NCBI RefSeq assembly: GCF_913063425.1
Contig: NZ_CAJXYK010000007.1
Span: forward strand, 1 to 64,000
Direction of reading: 5' to 3'
Length of the DNA stretch: 64,000 bases
Origin: an uncultured Thiohalocapsa sp.
Lineage (GTDB): Bacteria; Pseudomonadota; Gammaproteobacteria; Chromatiales; Chromatiaceae
Below are positions 54,737 to 63,737 of this stretch, piece by piece. Below the pieces are notes generated by a model. That model saw nothing but the letters and a program-made list of their open reading frames with translations. It did not search any database and was not told the DNA's origin. Each line of letters begins with the position of its first letter. The stretch's first letter is position 1. The translations under genes and the position numbers were made by a program.

Positions 54737-55936
54737 ATGAATCACCAGCGGCGGCCCCTGTGGCCGTTGTTTCTCATATTTCTGCGCCTTGGGCTCACGA
54801 GCTTCGGCGGTCCCGTTGCACACCTCGGCTATTTCCACAGCGAGCTGGTCACGCGCCGGCGCTGGCTTACGGCCTCGGCCTACGCGGATCTGGTGGCTTT
54901 GTGTCAGTTCCTGCCGGGGCCCGCCAGCAGCCAGGTGGTCATGGGCCTCGGGCTCGCCCGGGCCGGTGTGCCGGGCGCCCTGGTGGCCTCGCTGGGCTTC
55001 ACGCTCCCGTCACTGGCGCTGATGATCGGCGCGGGCTACGGGGTGTTGGCCTTGGGCGCGGACCTCGGCGACGCGGCCTGGGTCCACGCCCTCAAGCTGG
55101 TGGCCACGGCCGTCGTGGCCCAGGCCGTCTGGGCCATGGCCGGCCGGCTGTGCCCGGACCGCGTGCGCGGCACCGTCGCGCTGGGCGCAGCGGCACTGCT
55201 GGTGATCTGGCCGGTGCCCATGGCCCAGCTGCTGGCCATCGCGGCCGGCGCTCTGGTGGGGCTCAGGTATTGCCGGCAGGACACGGCGCCTGGCGCCGCG
55301 GAGGTGCTGCCCCTCGGTCTCGGCCGGCCGGCCGCGGCGGGGCTGCTCCTGGCGTTTGCGCTGCTGCTGGTGCTGGTACAACTGCCCGCGGGGCTTGTCC
55401 CGCTGCCCGGCTGGGACCTGTTCGCCGCGATGTATCGCGCGGGGGCGCTGGTGTTCGGCGGCGGTCATGTGGTGCTGCCGCTGCTGGAGGCGGAGACGGT
55501 GCGCACGGGCTGGGTCGGTGCCGACGCCTTCCTTGCAGGCTATGGCGCGGCGCAGGCGTTGCCGGGCCCGCTGTTCGCCTTCGCGGCCTTCCTCGGCACC
55601 GTGCAGGGGCCGGTGCCGCATGGCTGGCTCGGCGGTCTGCTGGCCATCGCTGCCATCTTCCTGCCGTCGTTTCTGCTGGTGTTCGGTGTGCTGCCGTTCT
55701 GGCTGAGCCTGCGCCGGTCAGCCGCAGCGCAGGCGGCGCTGGCGGGGGTCAATGCCGCCGTGGTGGGGCTGTTGCTGGCGGCGCTCTATGACCCTGTCTT
55801 CACGGGCGCCGTGCGCGATGGGCGCGACATGGCGGCGGTGCTCGCCGCCTTCGCGCTGCTGCAGTGGTGGCGGGTGCCGGCCTGGGCACTGGTGCTGACG
55901 GCGGGCGGCGGGGCGGCGCTGCTCGCTGCGCTGTAA
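54737..55936 (+). CDS. chrA: Chromate efflux transporter ChrA
   Basis: 399-residue inner-membrane CHR-family protein of the long-chain (two-domain) type. First domain: FLRLGLTSFGGPVAHLGYFH and LCQFLPGPASSQVVMGLGLA. Second: AGALVFGGGHVVLPLLEAET and GYGAAQALPGPLFAFAAFLG. The duplicated FGG and GP motifs are the family signature for chromate export. GGAGG lies 9-13 bp before ATG 54737. About ten hydrophobic helices are evident. Confidence 0.92.
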   Translation: MNHQRRPLWPLFLIFLRLGLTSFGGPVAHLGYFHSELVTRRRWLTASAYADLVALCQFLPGPASSQVVMGLGLARAGVPGALVASLGFTLPSLALMIGAGYGVLALGADLGDAAWVHALKLVATAVVAQAVWAMAGRLCPDRVRGTVALGAAALLVIWPVPMAQLLAIAAGALVGLRYCRQDTAPGAAEVLPLGLGRPAAAGLLLAFALLLVLVQLPAGLVPLPGWDLFAAMYRAGALVFGGGHVVLPLLEAETVRTGWVGADAFLAGYGAAQALPGPLFAFAAFLGTVQGPVPHGWLGGLLAIAAIFLPSFLLVFGVLPFWLSLRRSAAAQAALAGVNAAVVGLLLAALYDPVFTGAVRDGRDMAAVLAAFALLQWWRVPAWALVLTAGGGAALLAAL

Positions 55937-56003
55937 TGGGCGCCGGAACGGGCCGGAGCGTCAGGATTGCGCGAGACCGGGCGCGGCCCCGGGCCCTATG
56001 CAA

Positions 56004-57293
56004 TCAGGGCATGGTCAGTGCGGCGGGCTCGGCGTCCGGTACGAAGCTGAGTACCTTGCCGTTGATGCAGTAGCGCTTGCCGGTGGGCGGCGGACCGTCG
56101 TTGAACACATGGCCCAGGTGGATGCCGGAGCTGGCGCTGCGCACCTCGGTGCGGCGCATGCCGTGGGAATTGTCCGGGTGCAGGGTAATGGCGCCGTCCA
56201 CGGGCTGGAAGAAGCTGGGCCAGCCGGTGCCGCTCTTGAACTTGGCGTTGGTGCGGAAGAGCGGTGCACCGGTGATGGGGTCCACGAACACGCCCGGGCG
56301 GGTCTCGTCCAGGTGCGAGCCGGTGAAGGGCCGCTCCGTGCCCTGCTCGAAGGCGATGCGCCGCTGCTCCGGCGACAGGATGCGCTGCCCCAGCCAGGCC
56401 CAGAACCGCGCCGCATCGCCCTTGTAGCCGGTGTAGCGCGAGACCTCCCGGCCGTCCTCGAACAGCACCGTGGTGGGCGTGGCGAACAGCGCCTTGTCGA
56501 GATCCCAGCCCGCCGGCGACTTGGTGGCGTAGGTGGTGGCCACGGGCACGCTGGATGACCAGTCATCCAGCACCTCAGCGCGGAAGCGCTCGCAGAACGG
56601 GCAGTCCTCGGCCTCGAAGACGATGAGCTGGCGGGCCCGGCTCAGCTCTGCGGCGTTCAGGGGCTTGGGCAGCGTGCGGGCGGGCTCGCCGGGGTAGGCG
56701 ACGTTGGTGCCGCCCAGGCCGCAGTAGCCGTTCGGGTTCTTGACCAGGTAGTCCTGATGATAGCGCTCGGCGCGATTGTAATGCCGCAGTGGCGCGATCT
56801 CCGTGGTGATGGGGCCATAGCCCGCGGTGCGCAGCGCCTGCTGATAGGCAGCGCGGGTCTCGACGGCGATCGCGCGCTGCTCGGGGCGCGTGAAATAGAT
56901 GGCGCTGCGGTAGTTGGTGCCCACGTCGTTGCCCTGGCGGTCGCCCTGGGTGGGGTCGTGGTTCTCCCAGAAGGCGATCAGTACCTCGCGCAGTGAGACC
57001 TGGTCCGGGTCGAAGGTGACCCGGACCACCTCGGCATGGTTGCGCTGGTCGCTGCGCCCGCGCTGGATGGCACGCTCCAGGCGCAGCACGTCCTGGTAGC
57101 CCGCTTTGGCCGCGTCGCCGCCGGCATAGCCGGACTCCACGTCCAGGACGCCGGGGACGGCCGCCATGCGCTTCTCGGCGCCCCAGAAGCAGCCCATGCC
57201 GAGCACGATGGACTCGGTGTCGGCCTTGGCCTGCACGGGCGCGGCGACGGCGAGGAGCAGGAAGGTGAGGATTGGGAGCGTGACTCTGTGCAT
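56004..57293 (-). CDS. msrAB: Periplasmic MsrA-thioredoxin-MsrB fusion
   Basis: 429 residues repairing both epimers of methionine sulfoxide. Signal peptide (PILTFLLLAVAAPVQA). MsrA comes first, with VLGMGCFWGAEKRM (Cys ~35) and ending GYCGLGG. Then a thioredoxin-like module with VFEAEDCPFCERFRAEVL (CPFC) and ALFATPTTVLFEDGREV. MsrB is last, with FKSGTGWPSFFQPVDGA and GKRYCINGKVLSFVPD (catalytic Cys). The zinc-binding CxxC pairs of many MsrBs are missing. The domain order differs from neisserial PilB (Trx-MsrA-MsrB). Having a built-in CPFC domain suggests internal or DsbD-type recycling in the periplasm (inference). Confidence 0.92.
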   Translation of the reverse strand: MHRVTLPILTFLLLAVAAPVQAKADTESIVLGMGCFWGAEKRMAAVPGVLDVESGYAGGDAAKAGYQDVLRLERAIQRGRSDQRNHAEVVRVTFDPDQVSLREVLIAFWENHDPTQGDRQGNDVGTNYRSAIYFTRPEQRAIAVETRAAYQQALRTAGYGPITTEIAPLRHYNRAERYHQDYLVKNPNGYCGLGGTNVAYPGEPARTLPKPLNAAELSRARQLIVFEAEDCPFCERFRAEVLDDWSSSVPVATTYATKSPAGWDLDKALFATPTTVLFEDGREVSRYTGYKGDAARFWAWLGQRILSPEQRRIAFEQGTERPFTGSHLDETRPGVFVDPITGAPLFRTNAKFKSGTGWPSFFQPVDGAITLHPDNSHGMRRTEVRSASSGIHLGHVFNDGPPPTGKRYCINGKVLSFVPDAEPAALTMP

Positions 57294-57378
57294 TTCGGAA
57301 CCTGTCGGTGGGGTGGTTGGCGCCTACCCCCTGAGACCGGCCGGGACGCGGATTCGTTTCCGTCCTCGGGCGAGCGCA

Positions 57379-57636
57379 TCACACCGGCCCGGCTGTGGGC
57401 GGCGCCGCGTCGCCCGGCGCGTCCACCCACTCGTAGAGCTCCGGTGCGGCTTGATCACAGCGGGCACAGGTGCCGCAGACGCTGCCGGCGGGGAGCTTGC
57501 GCACCCGGCCCTTGCGCTCCAGGGTCGCGAGCATGCCACGCAGCGCATGCATGTCGGCGTCGAAGCGGTGCGCCATGTCCTGCAGCGACACCCTTCGGTG
57601 CTCGGCAAGGTAGTCACGGAGCTCGGCGAGGATCAT
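57379..57636 (-). CDS. feoC: FeoC-like transcriptional regulator
   Basis: 85 residues. Winged-helix part MILAELRDYLAEHRRVSLQD with LRGMLATLERKGRVRKL, then a Cys cluster CGTCARC, as in FeoC proteins associated with ferrous-iron transport. The start at 57636 matches the family (MIL..LRDYL); an ATG at 57669 adds an unconserved leader. No feoA or feoB is next to it, so here it is an orphan. Confidence 0.75.
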   Translation of the reverse strand: MILAELRDYLAEHRRVSLQDMAHRFDADMHALRGMLATLERKGRVRKLPAGSVCGTCARCDQAAPELYEWVDAPGDAAPPTAGPV

Positions 57637-57701
57637 CTGTGGCCTGAGGCTGTGCAACGGCTGCGGCATCCGAAAGGATAAGGGTGGCGCATCCGCAGCA
57701 C

Positions 57702-57726
57702 AAAAAAAGCCCCGCGGATGCGGGGC
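57702..57726 (-). terminator. Rho-independent terminator of the symporter operon
   Basis: On the minus strand GCCCCGC-ATCC-GCGGGGC followed by seven T. It lies 46 bp past the symporter stop and separates that operon from feoC. Confidence 0.88.
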
Positions 57727-57771
57727 GAGAAGATCGGCGTGCGGGGGCGGTTGCCCGCCCCGGCGCGGTTC

Positions 57772-59577
57772 TCAGTGGCCGGTGGCCTCGCCGGCGCCGC
57801 GCGGCACGCGCACATCCTCCACCAGATGCTGAATGTGCTCCGGCGGTGGTGCGGTGACGGCGGCGACGATGAAGGCGACGACGAAGTTCACCAGGGCGCC
57901 CACGGCACCGAAGGCGTTCGGCGAGATGCCGAAGAACCAGTCCGGACCCATGCCCATCTCGGGCATCAGGAACTCCGTGCCCGGGATGAAGAAGATCCCC
58001 TTGTGCTGGAACACGTACAGCAGCGTCACCGTGATGCCCGCCAGCATGCCGGCGATGGCACCCGTGTTGTTCATCTTCTTCATGAAGATGCCCATCATGA
58101 GCGCCGGGAAGATACTCGACGCCGCAAGACCGAAGGCGATGGCCACGGTGCCCGCCGCGAAGCCGGGTGGATTGAGCCCCAGATAACCGGCGGCGATGAT
58201 GGCGACGATCATCGAGATGCGCCCTGCCATGAGCTCGTTCTTCTCGCTGATGCCCGGCATGAACACGCCCTTCAGCAGGTCATGGGAGATGGCCGAGCTG
58301 ATGGCGAGCAGCAGGCCGGCCGCCGTGGACAGCGCCGCCGCGAGGCCACCGGCCACCACCAGGGCGATGACCCAGTTGGGCAAGCCTGCGATCTCCGGGT
58401 TGGCGAGCACCATGATGTCGCGGTCGACGCTGACCATCTCGTTGCCGGCCCAGCCGTAGGATTCGGCCTGCTCCGCGAACTCGGGGTTCTCGTCGTTGTA
58501 GTACTGGATGCGGCCGTCGTCGTTCTTGTCCTCCCAGACCAGAAGGCCCGTGGTCTCCCACTTCTTGAACCACTCCGGGCGATCTTCGTAGAGCAGGTTG
58601 CCTTCCTCGCTGCCCACCGGACCCACCTGGATGGTGTCCATGAGGTTCAGTCGCGCCATGGCACCGACGGCGGGCGCCGTGGTGTAGAGCAGCGCGATGA
58701 ACACCAGCGCCCAGCCTGCGGAGTAGCGGGCGTCCTTGACCTTGGGCACCGTGAAGAAGCGGATGATGACGTGCGGCAGGCCGGCGGTGCCGATCATGAG
58801 CGACAGCGTGTAGACGAACATGTTCAGCGAGCTGCCCATGACCTGCGTGGTGTACTCCTTAAAGCCCAGATCGGTGACCACCTGGTCGAGCTTGCCGAGC
58901 AGGGTCATGCCGGTCTGCGCGCCGTCTTCGACGTAGCCGGCACCGAGGCCGATCTGCGGCAGCGGAACGCCGGTGAGGGTGAGGGAGATGAAGATGGCCG
59001 GGATGGTGTAGGCCAGGATCAGCACGACGTACTGGGCGATCTGCGTATAGGTGATGCCCTTCATGCCGCCGAGCACGGCATAGATGGCGACGATACCCAT
59101 GCCGATGTAAAGGCCCATTTCGTAGCTCGTCTCAAGGAAGCGCGAGAAGGCCACGCCGATGCCCTTCATCTGACCGATGACGTAGGTGATGGAGGCCAGG
59201 ATCAGGCAGATGACAGCGACGATGCGCGCCGTCTGCGAGTAGTAGCGGTCGCCGATGAACTCGGGCACCGTGAACTTGCCGAACTTGCGCAGGTAGGGCG
59301 CCAGCAGCAGCGCGAGCAGCACATAGCCGCCGGTCCAGCCCATCAGGAAGACGGAGGCCCCGTAGCCGTTGAAGGCGATGAGCCCCGCCATGGAGATGAA
59401 GGATGCAGCAGACATCCAGTCGGCGGCGGTGGCCATGCCGTTGGCCACGGGGTGAACGCCCTTGCCGGCGACATAGAACTCGCCGGTGGTTCCTGCGCGG
59501 GCCCAGATTGCGATGCCGATGTACAGCGCGAAGGTGAAGCCGACGACCGAATAGGTCCAGATATCGAGATTGGTCAT
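57772..59577 (-). CDS. Sodium:solute symporter (VC_2705 / ActP-like)
   Basis: 601-residue SSS-family inner-membrane carrier, ~13 helices, likely for acetate or other short monocarboxylates (family inference). Key stretches are FYVAGKGVHPVANGMATAAD, WMSAASFISMAGLIAFNGYG, the helix AGGLAAALSTAAGLLLAISS and AISHDLLK. A large hydrophilic loop (residues ~320-395) contains EDRPEWFKKWETTGLLVWED and an Asp-rich DKNDDGRIQYYNDENPEF, as in this subfamily. The DUF4212 subunit is immediately upstream. A clear terminator follows. Confidence 0.93.
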   Translation of the reverse strand: MTNLDIWTYSVVGFTFALYIGIAIWARAGTTGEFYVAGKGVHPVANGMATAADWMSAASFISMAGLIAFNGYGASVFLMGWTGGYVLLALLLAPYLRKFGKFTVPEFIGDRYYSQTARIVAVICLILASITYVIGQMKGIGVAFSRFLETSYEMGLYIGMGIVAIYAVLGGMKGITYTQIAQYVVLILAYTIPAIFISLTLTGVPLPQIGLGAGYVEDGAQTGMTLLGKLDQVVTDLGFKEYTTQVMGSSLNMFVYTLSLMIGTAGLPHVIIRFFTVPKVKDARYSAGWALVFIALLYTTAPAVGAMARLNLMDTIQVGPVGSEEGNLLYEDRPEWFKKWETTGLLVWEDKNDDGRIQYYNDENPEFAEQAESYGWAGNEMVSVDRDIMVLANPEIAGLPNWVIALVVAGGLAAALSTAAGLLLAISSAISHDLLKGVFMPGISEKNELMAGRISMIVAIIAAGYLGLNPPGFAAGTVAIAFGLAASSIFPALMMGIFMKKMNNTGAIAGMLAGITVTLLYVFQHKGIFFIPGTEFLMPEMGMGPDWFFGISPNAFGAVGALVNFVVAFIVAAVTAPPPEHIQHLVEDVRVPRGAGEATGH

Positions 59578-59591
59578 GGTTCAGGTGCCCC

Positions 59592-59846
59592 TTATTCGTC
59601 CACGTCGAACTTCTTGTCCAGCCGGTTCATGGCCGCGGCGTAGATGAAGATGAGCACCAGGAAGGCGTAGATCGAGCCCTGCTGTGCGAACCAGAAGCCG
59701 AGCGGATAGCCGCCGAGCTGGATGCTGTTGAGCGGCTCGACGAGGATGATGCCGAGGCCGTAGGAGACGATGAACCATATGATAAGCAGAATGACCAGGA
59801 GCCGGACATTCGCCTTCCAGTAGGCGGCGCGATTTTCGGGTGTCAC
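59592..59846 (-). CDS. DUF4212 small subunit of the symporter
   Basis: 84 residues with two membrane helices (LLVILLIIWFIVSYGLGIIL; GSIYAFLVLIFIYAAAMNRL) and the start TPENRAAYWKANVRLL typical of DUF4212. These proteins are always found with VC_2705-type symporters, here 14 bp upstream of one. The GTG at 59846 is chosen because GGGAGG lies ~10 bp before it; the open frame further upstream has no homology. Confidence 0.9.
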   Translation of the reverse strand: MTPENRAAYWKANVRLLVILLIIWFIVSYGLGIILVEPLNSIQLGGYPLGFWFAQQGSIYAFLVLIFIYAAAMNRLDKKFDVDE

Positions 59847-60352
59847 CGTGTTTGTCCCTCCCTCTGAGACAGGTATCGGTTGGGTGGATATGGTCGGTCG
59901 GCGGGGAGGCCGTCGGTGGCGACGCGACGCGAATACCACTGCGCGCGGGCTGGCCGGCGCGACCCCTCAGCGTTGTTGTCGTGATCCATGACCGCGTGCA
60001 GTACGGGGTCATGGCTGCCGGCGCATTGTGTTGCCGTAACTCCTGAAGTGTCAACGCCAAAGGGCCATATGTTGCGCGCCAAGCAATATTCATGATTGTT
60101 TTGGTGGGTTATGGCCGGCGGCACGGGCGCCGCGGCAAGGCGCTGCCACTGTGCGTGCAGGCGTTTTGGTGCGGGGGGATGCGTGCCGGCAGCAACCGCG
60201 CACCGGGGCGCGGCCCGCGGCGTCGGCTGGGGCAGCGCTCCTCAGCAACCATAGGTGCTTGCGCCCGTCACGGCTTTTGCCTACCTTGAGGGGTTTATCT
60301 TAGAGTCCCCGGGCGGCGGCGCCTGCGGGCCGCCCGCTACCGAGAAGCCCAC
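59847..60352. other. Divergent regulatory region with a palindrome
   Basis: CCATGACC (59984-59991) and GGTCATGG (60005-60012) form a perfect 8-bp inverted repeat 13 bp apart, ~140 bp upstream of the DUF4212 start. It is a candidate regulator site for the symporter operon. 60040-60110 is AT-richer and may hold the promoters. No gene recognised. Confidence 0.45.
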
Positions 60353-61750
60353 ATGCGCTACATCAGCACCCGCGGCGGCGTTGCCCCGGTCGGCTTTGCC
60401 GAGGCCCTGATGATGGGCCTCGGCACCGACGGCGGCCTCCTGGTGCCCGAGCACCTGCCGACCCTCGCTGCGGAGCGGCTGCGTGCCTGGTCCGGGCTGT
60501 CGTTCCAGGCGCTGGCGCTGGAGGTCATGACGCCCTTCGTCGGTGACGAGATCCCGCGCGACGACCTCGCCCGCCTCATCGAGCGGTCGTACGCCGGCTT
60601 CTCCCACCCGGAGGTGACCCCGCTGCGCCGGGTGCCGGAAGGCGGCGGCGAGCGCATCTACCTGGAGCTCTTCCACGGCCCCACCGCCGCCTTCAAGGAC
60701 GTAGCCCTGCAGCTGCTGGGCAACCTGTTCGAGTTCCTGCTGGAGCGCGACGGCGGCCGGCTCAACATCCTCGGCGCCACCTCAGGTGACACCGGCTCAG
60801 CGGCCATCTACGGCGTGCGCGGCAAGCCGCGCATCAATATCTTCATCCTGCACCCCAAGGGCCGGGTGTCGCCGGTGCAGGAGCGGCAGATGACCACGGT
60901 GCTGGACGCGAACGTGCATAACGTCGCTGTGCGCGGCACCTTCGACGACTGCCAGCACCTGGTGAAGACCCTGTTCCGGGATCTGGATTTCAAGGCCCGC
61001 CACAGCCTGGGTGCCGTGAACTCCATCAACTGGCTGCGGATACTGGCGCAGACGGTCTACTACTTCTACGCCTGGGGCCGCATCAGCGGCGGTGACCCGG
61101 CGCGGCGGGTGAGCTTCGCGGTGCCCACGGGCAACTTCGGCGACGTTTTCGCCGGCTGGCTCGCCCGGCGTATGGGTCTGCCGGTGGAGCGGCTGGTGAT
61201 CGCCACCAACCGCAACGATATCCTCACCCGGTTCGTCGCCACCGGGACCTATGCGAAGGGCGAGGTGTTCCACACCCTGAGCCCGGCGATGGACATCCAG
61301 GTGGCCTCCAACTTCGAGCGCTATCTGTACTACCTGCTGGGCCAGGACCCGGCCGCCGTTCGCGCCAAGCTCACGGACCTGGAGCAGACCGGCCAACTCG
61401 CCGTGGAGCCTGCGCAGCACGCCCAGGTGCAGGCGGATTTCGCGGCGACCGCCGTCAGCGATGCCGAGACCCTGGCGCAGATCCGGCGCACCTTCGACGC
61501 CAGCGGCTACATTCTGTGCCCACACACGGCGGTGGGTGCGGCCGCGTCGCGCGACAGACCGGACGCGGTCGTGCTGGCCACGGCGCACCCGGCCAAGTTC
61601 AACGAGGCCGTGCGCGAGGCCATCGGCCGGGAGGCACCGCCGCCACCGGCCCTGGCGGGGCTGATGGACAAGCCCGTGCGCTGCGCGGAGCTCGACGCCA
61701 GCGACGCCGCGCTGCGCGCGCACATCGACAGCACACTCGACCGAGCCTGA
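60353..61750 (+). CDS. thrC: Threonine synthase
   Basis: 465 residues, PLP-dependent, converts O-phosphohomoserine to threonine. It begins MRYISTRGGVAPVGFAEALM, has the PLP lysine in HGPTAAFKDVALQLLGNLFE (Lys115), the phosphate-binding loop GATSGDTGSAAIYGVRGK, VNSINWLRILAQTVYYFYAW and VPTGNFGDVFAGWLA. It belongs to the group of threonine synthases with the N-terminal Thr_synth_N domain. It is not beside thrA or thrB. A LeuA-type gene follows 84 bp later on the same strand. Confidence 0.95.
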   Translation: MRYISTRGGVAPVGFAEALMMGLGTDGGLLVPEHLPTLAAERLRAWSGLSFQALALEVMTPFVGDEIPRDDLARLIERSYAGFSHPEVTPLRRVPEGGGERIYLELFHGPTAAFKDVALQLLGNLFEFLLERDGGRLNILGATSGDTGSAAIYGVRGKPRINIFILHPKGRVSPVQERQMTTVLDANVHNVAVRGTFDDCQHLVKTLFRDLDFKARHSLGAVNSINWLRILAQTVYYFYAWGRISGGDPARRVSFAVPTGNFGDVFAGWLARRMGLPVERLVIATNRNDILTRFVATGTYAKGEVFHTLSPAMDIQVASNFERYLYYLLGQDPAAVRAKLTDLEQTGQLAVEPAQHAQVQADFAATAVSDAETLAQIRRTFDASGYILCPHTAVGAAASRDRPDAVVLATAHPAKFNEAVREAIGREAPPPPALAGLMDKPVRCAELDASDAALRAHIDSTLDRA

Positions 61751-61834
61751 CGCCGACCGCCCGGCCGTGCATGCAGAGCTCACACCCGCCGCCGCAGCAT
61801 CGGGGGTCGTAGCCCGGCCCCGGACATCGACACC

Positions 61835-63580
61835 ATGAGCATCGAGCAGAACCGCATCCTGATCCTGGACACCACCCTGCGCGACGGTGAGCAGACCCAG
61901 GGCGTCGCCTTCTCCCCGGACGAGAAGGCGCAGATCGCCCAGGTGCTGCTGGAGCAGCTGCGGCTGGACCGCATCGAAGTGGCCTCCGCACGCGTCTCAC
62001 GCGGAGAGCAGGCGGCCCTTGCCCGCATCATCGACTGGGCCGCCGGCCGCGGGCTGGACGGCCGGGTGGAGGTGCTCGGCTTCGTGGATGACGGCAGGAG
62101 CATCGACTGGATCCGGGACGCCGGCGGTCGCGTCATGAACCTGCTGGCCAAGGGCAGCCGCAAGCACTGCGAGACGCAGCTGCGCAAGACCCTGGACCAT
62201 CATGCCGAAGACATCCGCCGCAACGTCGCGCTGGCACGCGAGCGCGGGCTCGCGGTCAACCTGTACCTGGAGGACTGGTCCAACGGCTACACGGACGACC
62301 CGGCCTATGTCTACGCCCTGCTGGAGCGGCTTGCCGACGCCGGTGTCGGCCACTTCATGCTGCCGGACACCCTGGGCGTCATGACGCCGGAGAAGGTCTT
62401 CACCGCCATCATGGACATGATCCGGCGCTTCCCCGCCTGCCGCTTCGACTTCCACCCCCACAACGACTACGGCCTGGCGACGGCCAACGTGGTGGCAGCG
62501 GCACAGGCCGGTGTTGCCTGTGTGCACTGCACGGTGAATTGCCTCGGCGAGCGCGCCGGCAACGCGTCATTGGCGGAGGTGGTGGTCAACCTGCGCGACC
62601 AGCTCGACATGCAGATCGGCATCGACGAGCAGCACCTCGCCCGCGCAAGCGAGCTGGTGCAGTACTTCTCCGGCAAGCGCATTGCCGACAACGCGCCGGT
62701 GGTGGGTGAGGACGTCTTCACGCAGACGGCGGGTATCCATGCCGACGGCGACCACAAGGGCGGTCTCTACGCCACGCGGCTGTCGCCGGAGCGTTTTGGT
62801 CGCCGGCGGGTCTACGCGCTCGGCAAGCTCGCCGGCAAGGCTTCGCTGGCCAAGAACCTGGAGCGGCTCGGGGTGCACCTGAGCGAGGAACAACAGCGCA
62901 AGGTGCTCGCGCGTATCGTCGAGCTCGGCGACTCCAAGAAGCGGATCACCTTCGAGGACCTGCCCTTCATCATCGCCGAGGTGCTCGACTCCAGCGGCTA
63001 CAACCATGCCGAGCTCCTGGCCTGCAATGTGTCCTCGAGCCTGGGGCTCCAGTCCACCGCCAGCATCAAGCTGCGCCTCCAGGACGAGGTGCACACGGCA
63101 GCAGGAAGCGGCAACGGCGGCTTCGACGCCTTCAACAAGGCGCTGGCCGAGATCACCGGGCGGGCCGGGCTGATTCTGCCCCGACTGGTGGACTATGAGG
63201 TGCGCATCCCCAAGGGCGGACGCACCGACGCCCTGACCGAATGCACCATCACCTGGGCCCATCGCGGTCCGGCCGCGCCGGCACCCGGGCCCGCCACCGC
63301 GCCGGGCAGCGAGGCCCCGGGCTATCCGGAGCGCGCGGGCGGCGGCCAGGGGCTCGCAGATGGGCCAGGTGATGCACCCGCGAAGGGGTTGGCCCGGGCG
63401 GCCGGCAAGCGGCACGGCGAGTTCAAGACCCGGGGGGTGCACGCGAACCAGGTGTTCGCGTCCATCAACGCCGCCATGCGCATGCTGAATTTGGTGGTGC
63501 ACTGGTCGGTGGCCGAGGCCGCGGCCGGTGCGGCCGCCGGCGTCGACGAGGACACGGGCGCCGCACAGCACGTCGCCTGA
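61835..63580 (+). CDS. 2-isopropylmalate/citramalate synthase family enzyme
   Basis: 581 residues. HMGL-like barrel with ILDTTLRDGEQTQGVAFSPD, the metal-binding FDFHPHNDYGLATANVVAAA and the loop NCLGERAGNASLAEVVVNLR, then the LeuA regulatory domain (GYNHAELLACNVSSSLGLQS, STASIKLRLQDEVHTAAG). It condenses acetyl-CoA with a 2-oxo acid in leucine or isoleucine synthesis. Sequence alone does not separate isopropylmalate from citramalate synthase. The regulatory domain is split by a ~45-residue Ala/Pro/Gly insert between ECTITWAHRG and HGEFKTRGVHANQVFASINA, which explains the extra length. Confidence 0.88.
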   Translation: MSIEQNRILILDTTLRDGEQTQGVAFSPDEKAQIAQVLLEQLRLDRIEVASARVSRGEQAALARIIDWAAGRGLDGRVEVLGFVDDGRSIDWIRDAGGRVMNLLAKGSRKHCETQLRKTLDHHAEDIRRNVALARERGLAVNLYLEDWSNGYTDDPAYVYALLERLADAGVGHFMLPDTLGVMTPEKVFTAIMDMIRRFPACRFDFHPHNDYGLATANVVAAAQAGVACVHCTVNCLGERAGNASLAEVVVNLRDQLDMQIGIDEQHLARASELVQYFSGKRIADNAPVVGEDVFTQTAGIHADGDHKGGLYATRLSPERFGRRRVYALGKLAGKASLAKNLERLGVHLSEEQQRKVLARIVELGDSKKRITFEDLPFIIAEVLDSSGYNHAELLACNVSSSLGLQSTASIKLRLQDEVHTAAGSGNGGFDAFNKALAEITGRAGLILPRLVDYEVRIPKGGRTDALTECTITWAHRGPAAPAPGPATAPGSEAPGYPERAGGGQGLADGPGDAPAKGLARAAGKRHGEFKTRGVHANQVFASINAAMRMLNLVVHWSVAEAAAGAAAGVDEDTGAAQHVA

Positions 63581-63629
63581 GGCCCGGCGATCACGTGCCA
63601 TTGGCGGAGTAAGCTCGGACGTCCCCGCG

Positions 63630-63652
63630 GCGCCGACTGAAGTCCGCGTACC
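63630..63652. repeat. Dispersed palindrome, third copy (inverted)
   Basis: On the minus strand GTACGCGGACTTCAGTCGGC, with CCCGGG upstream, matching the repeats at 16.06 and 43.35 kb. One arm has G for C, so the palindrome is imperfect. Confidence 0.65.
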
Positions 63653-63737
63653 CGGGGGCAGCCGCCAGCCTTCCGCCGCAACTCGCCCGCCGCCCCAGTC
63701 ACCCTTGCCGCCCCGCAGCACCCAACGAGCCCAAGCC

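Noticed and set aside
57718-59643. A 641-codon open frame on the plus strand
   Set aside because: Antisense to the Na+/solute symporter; composition (Asp/His/Gly rich) is a mirror artefact.
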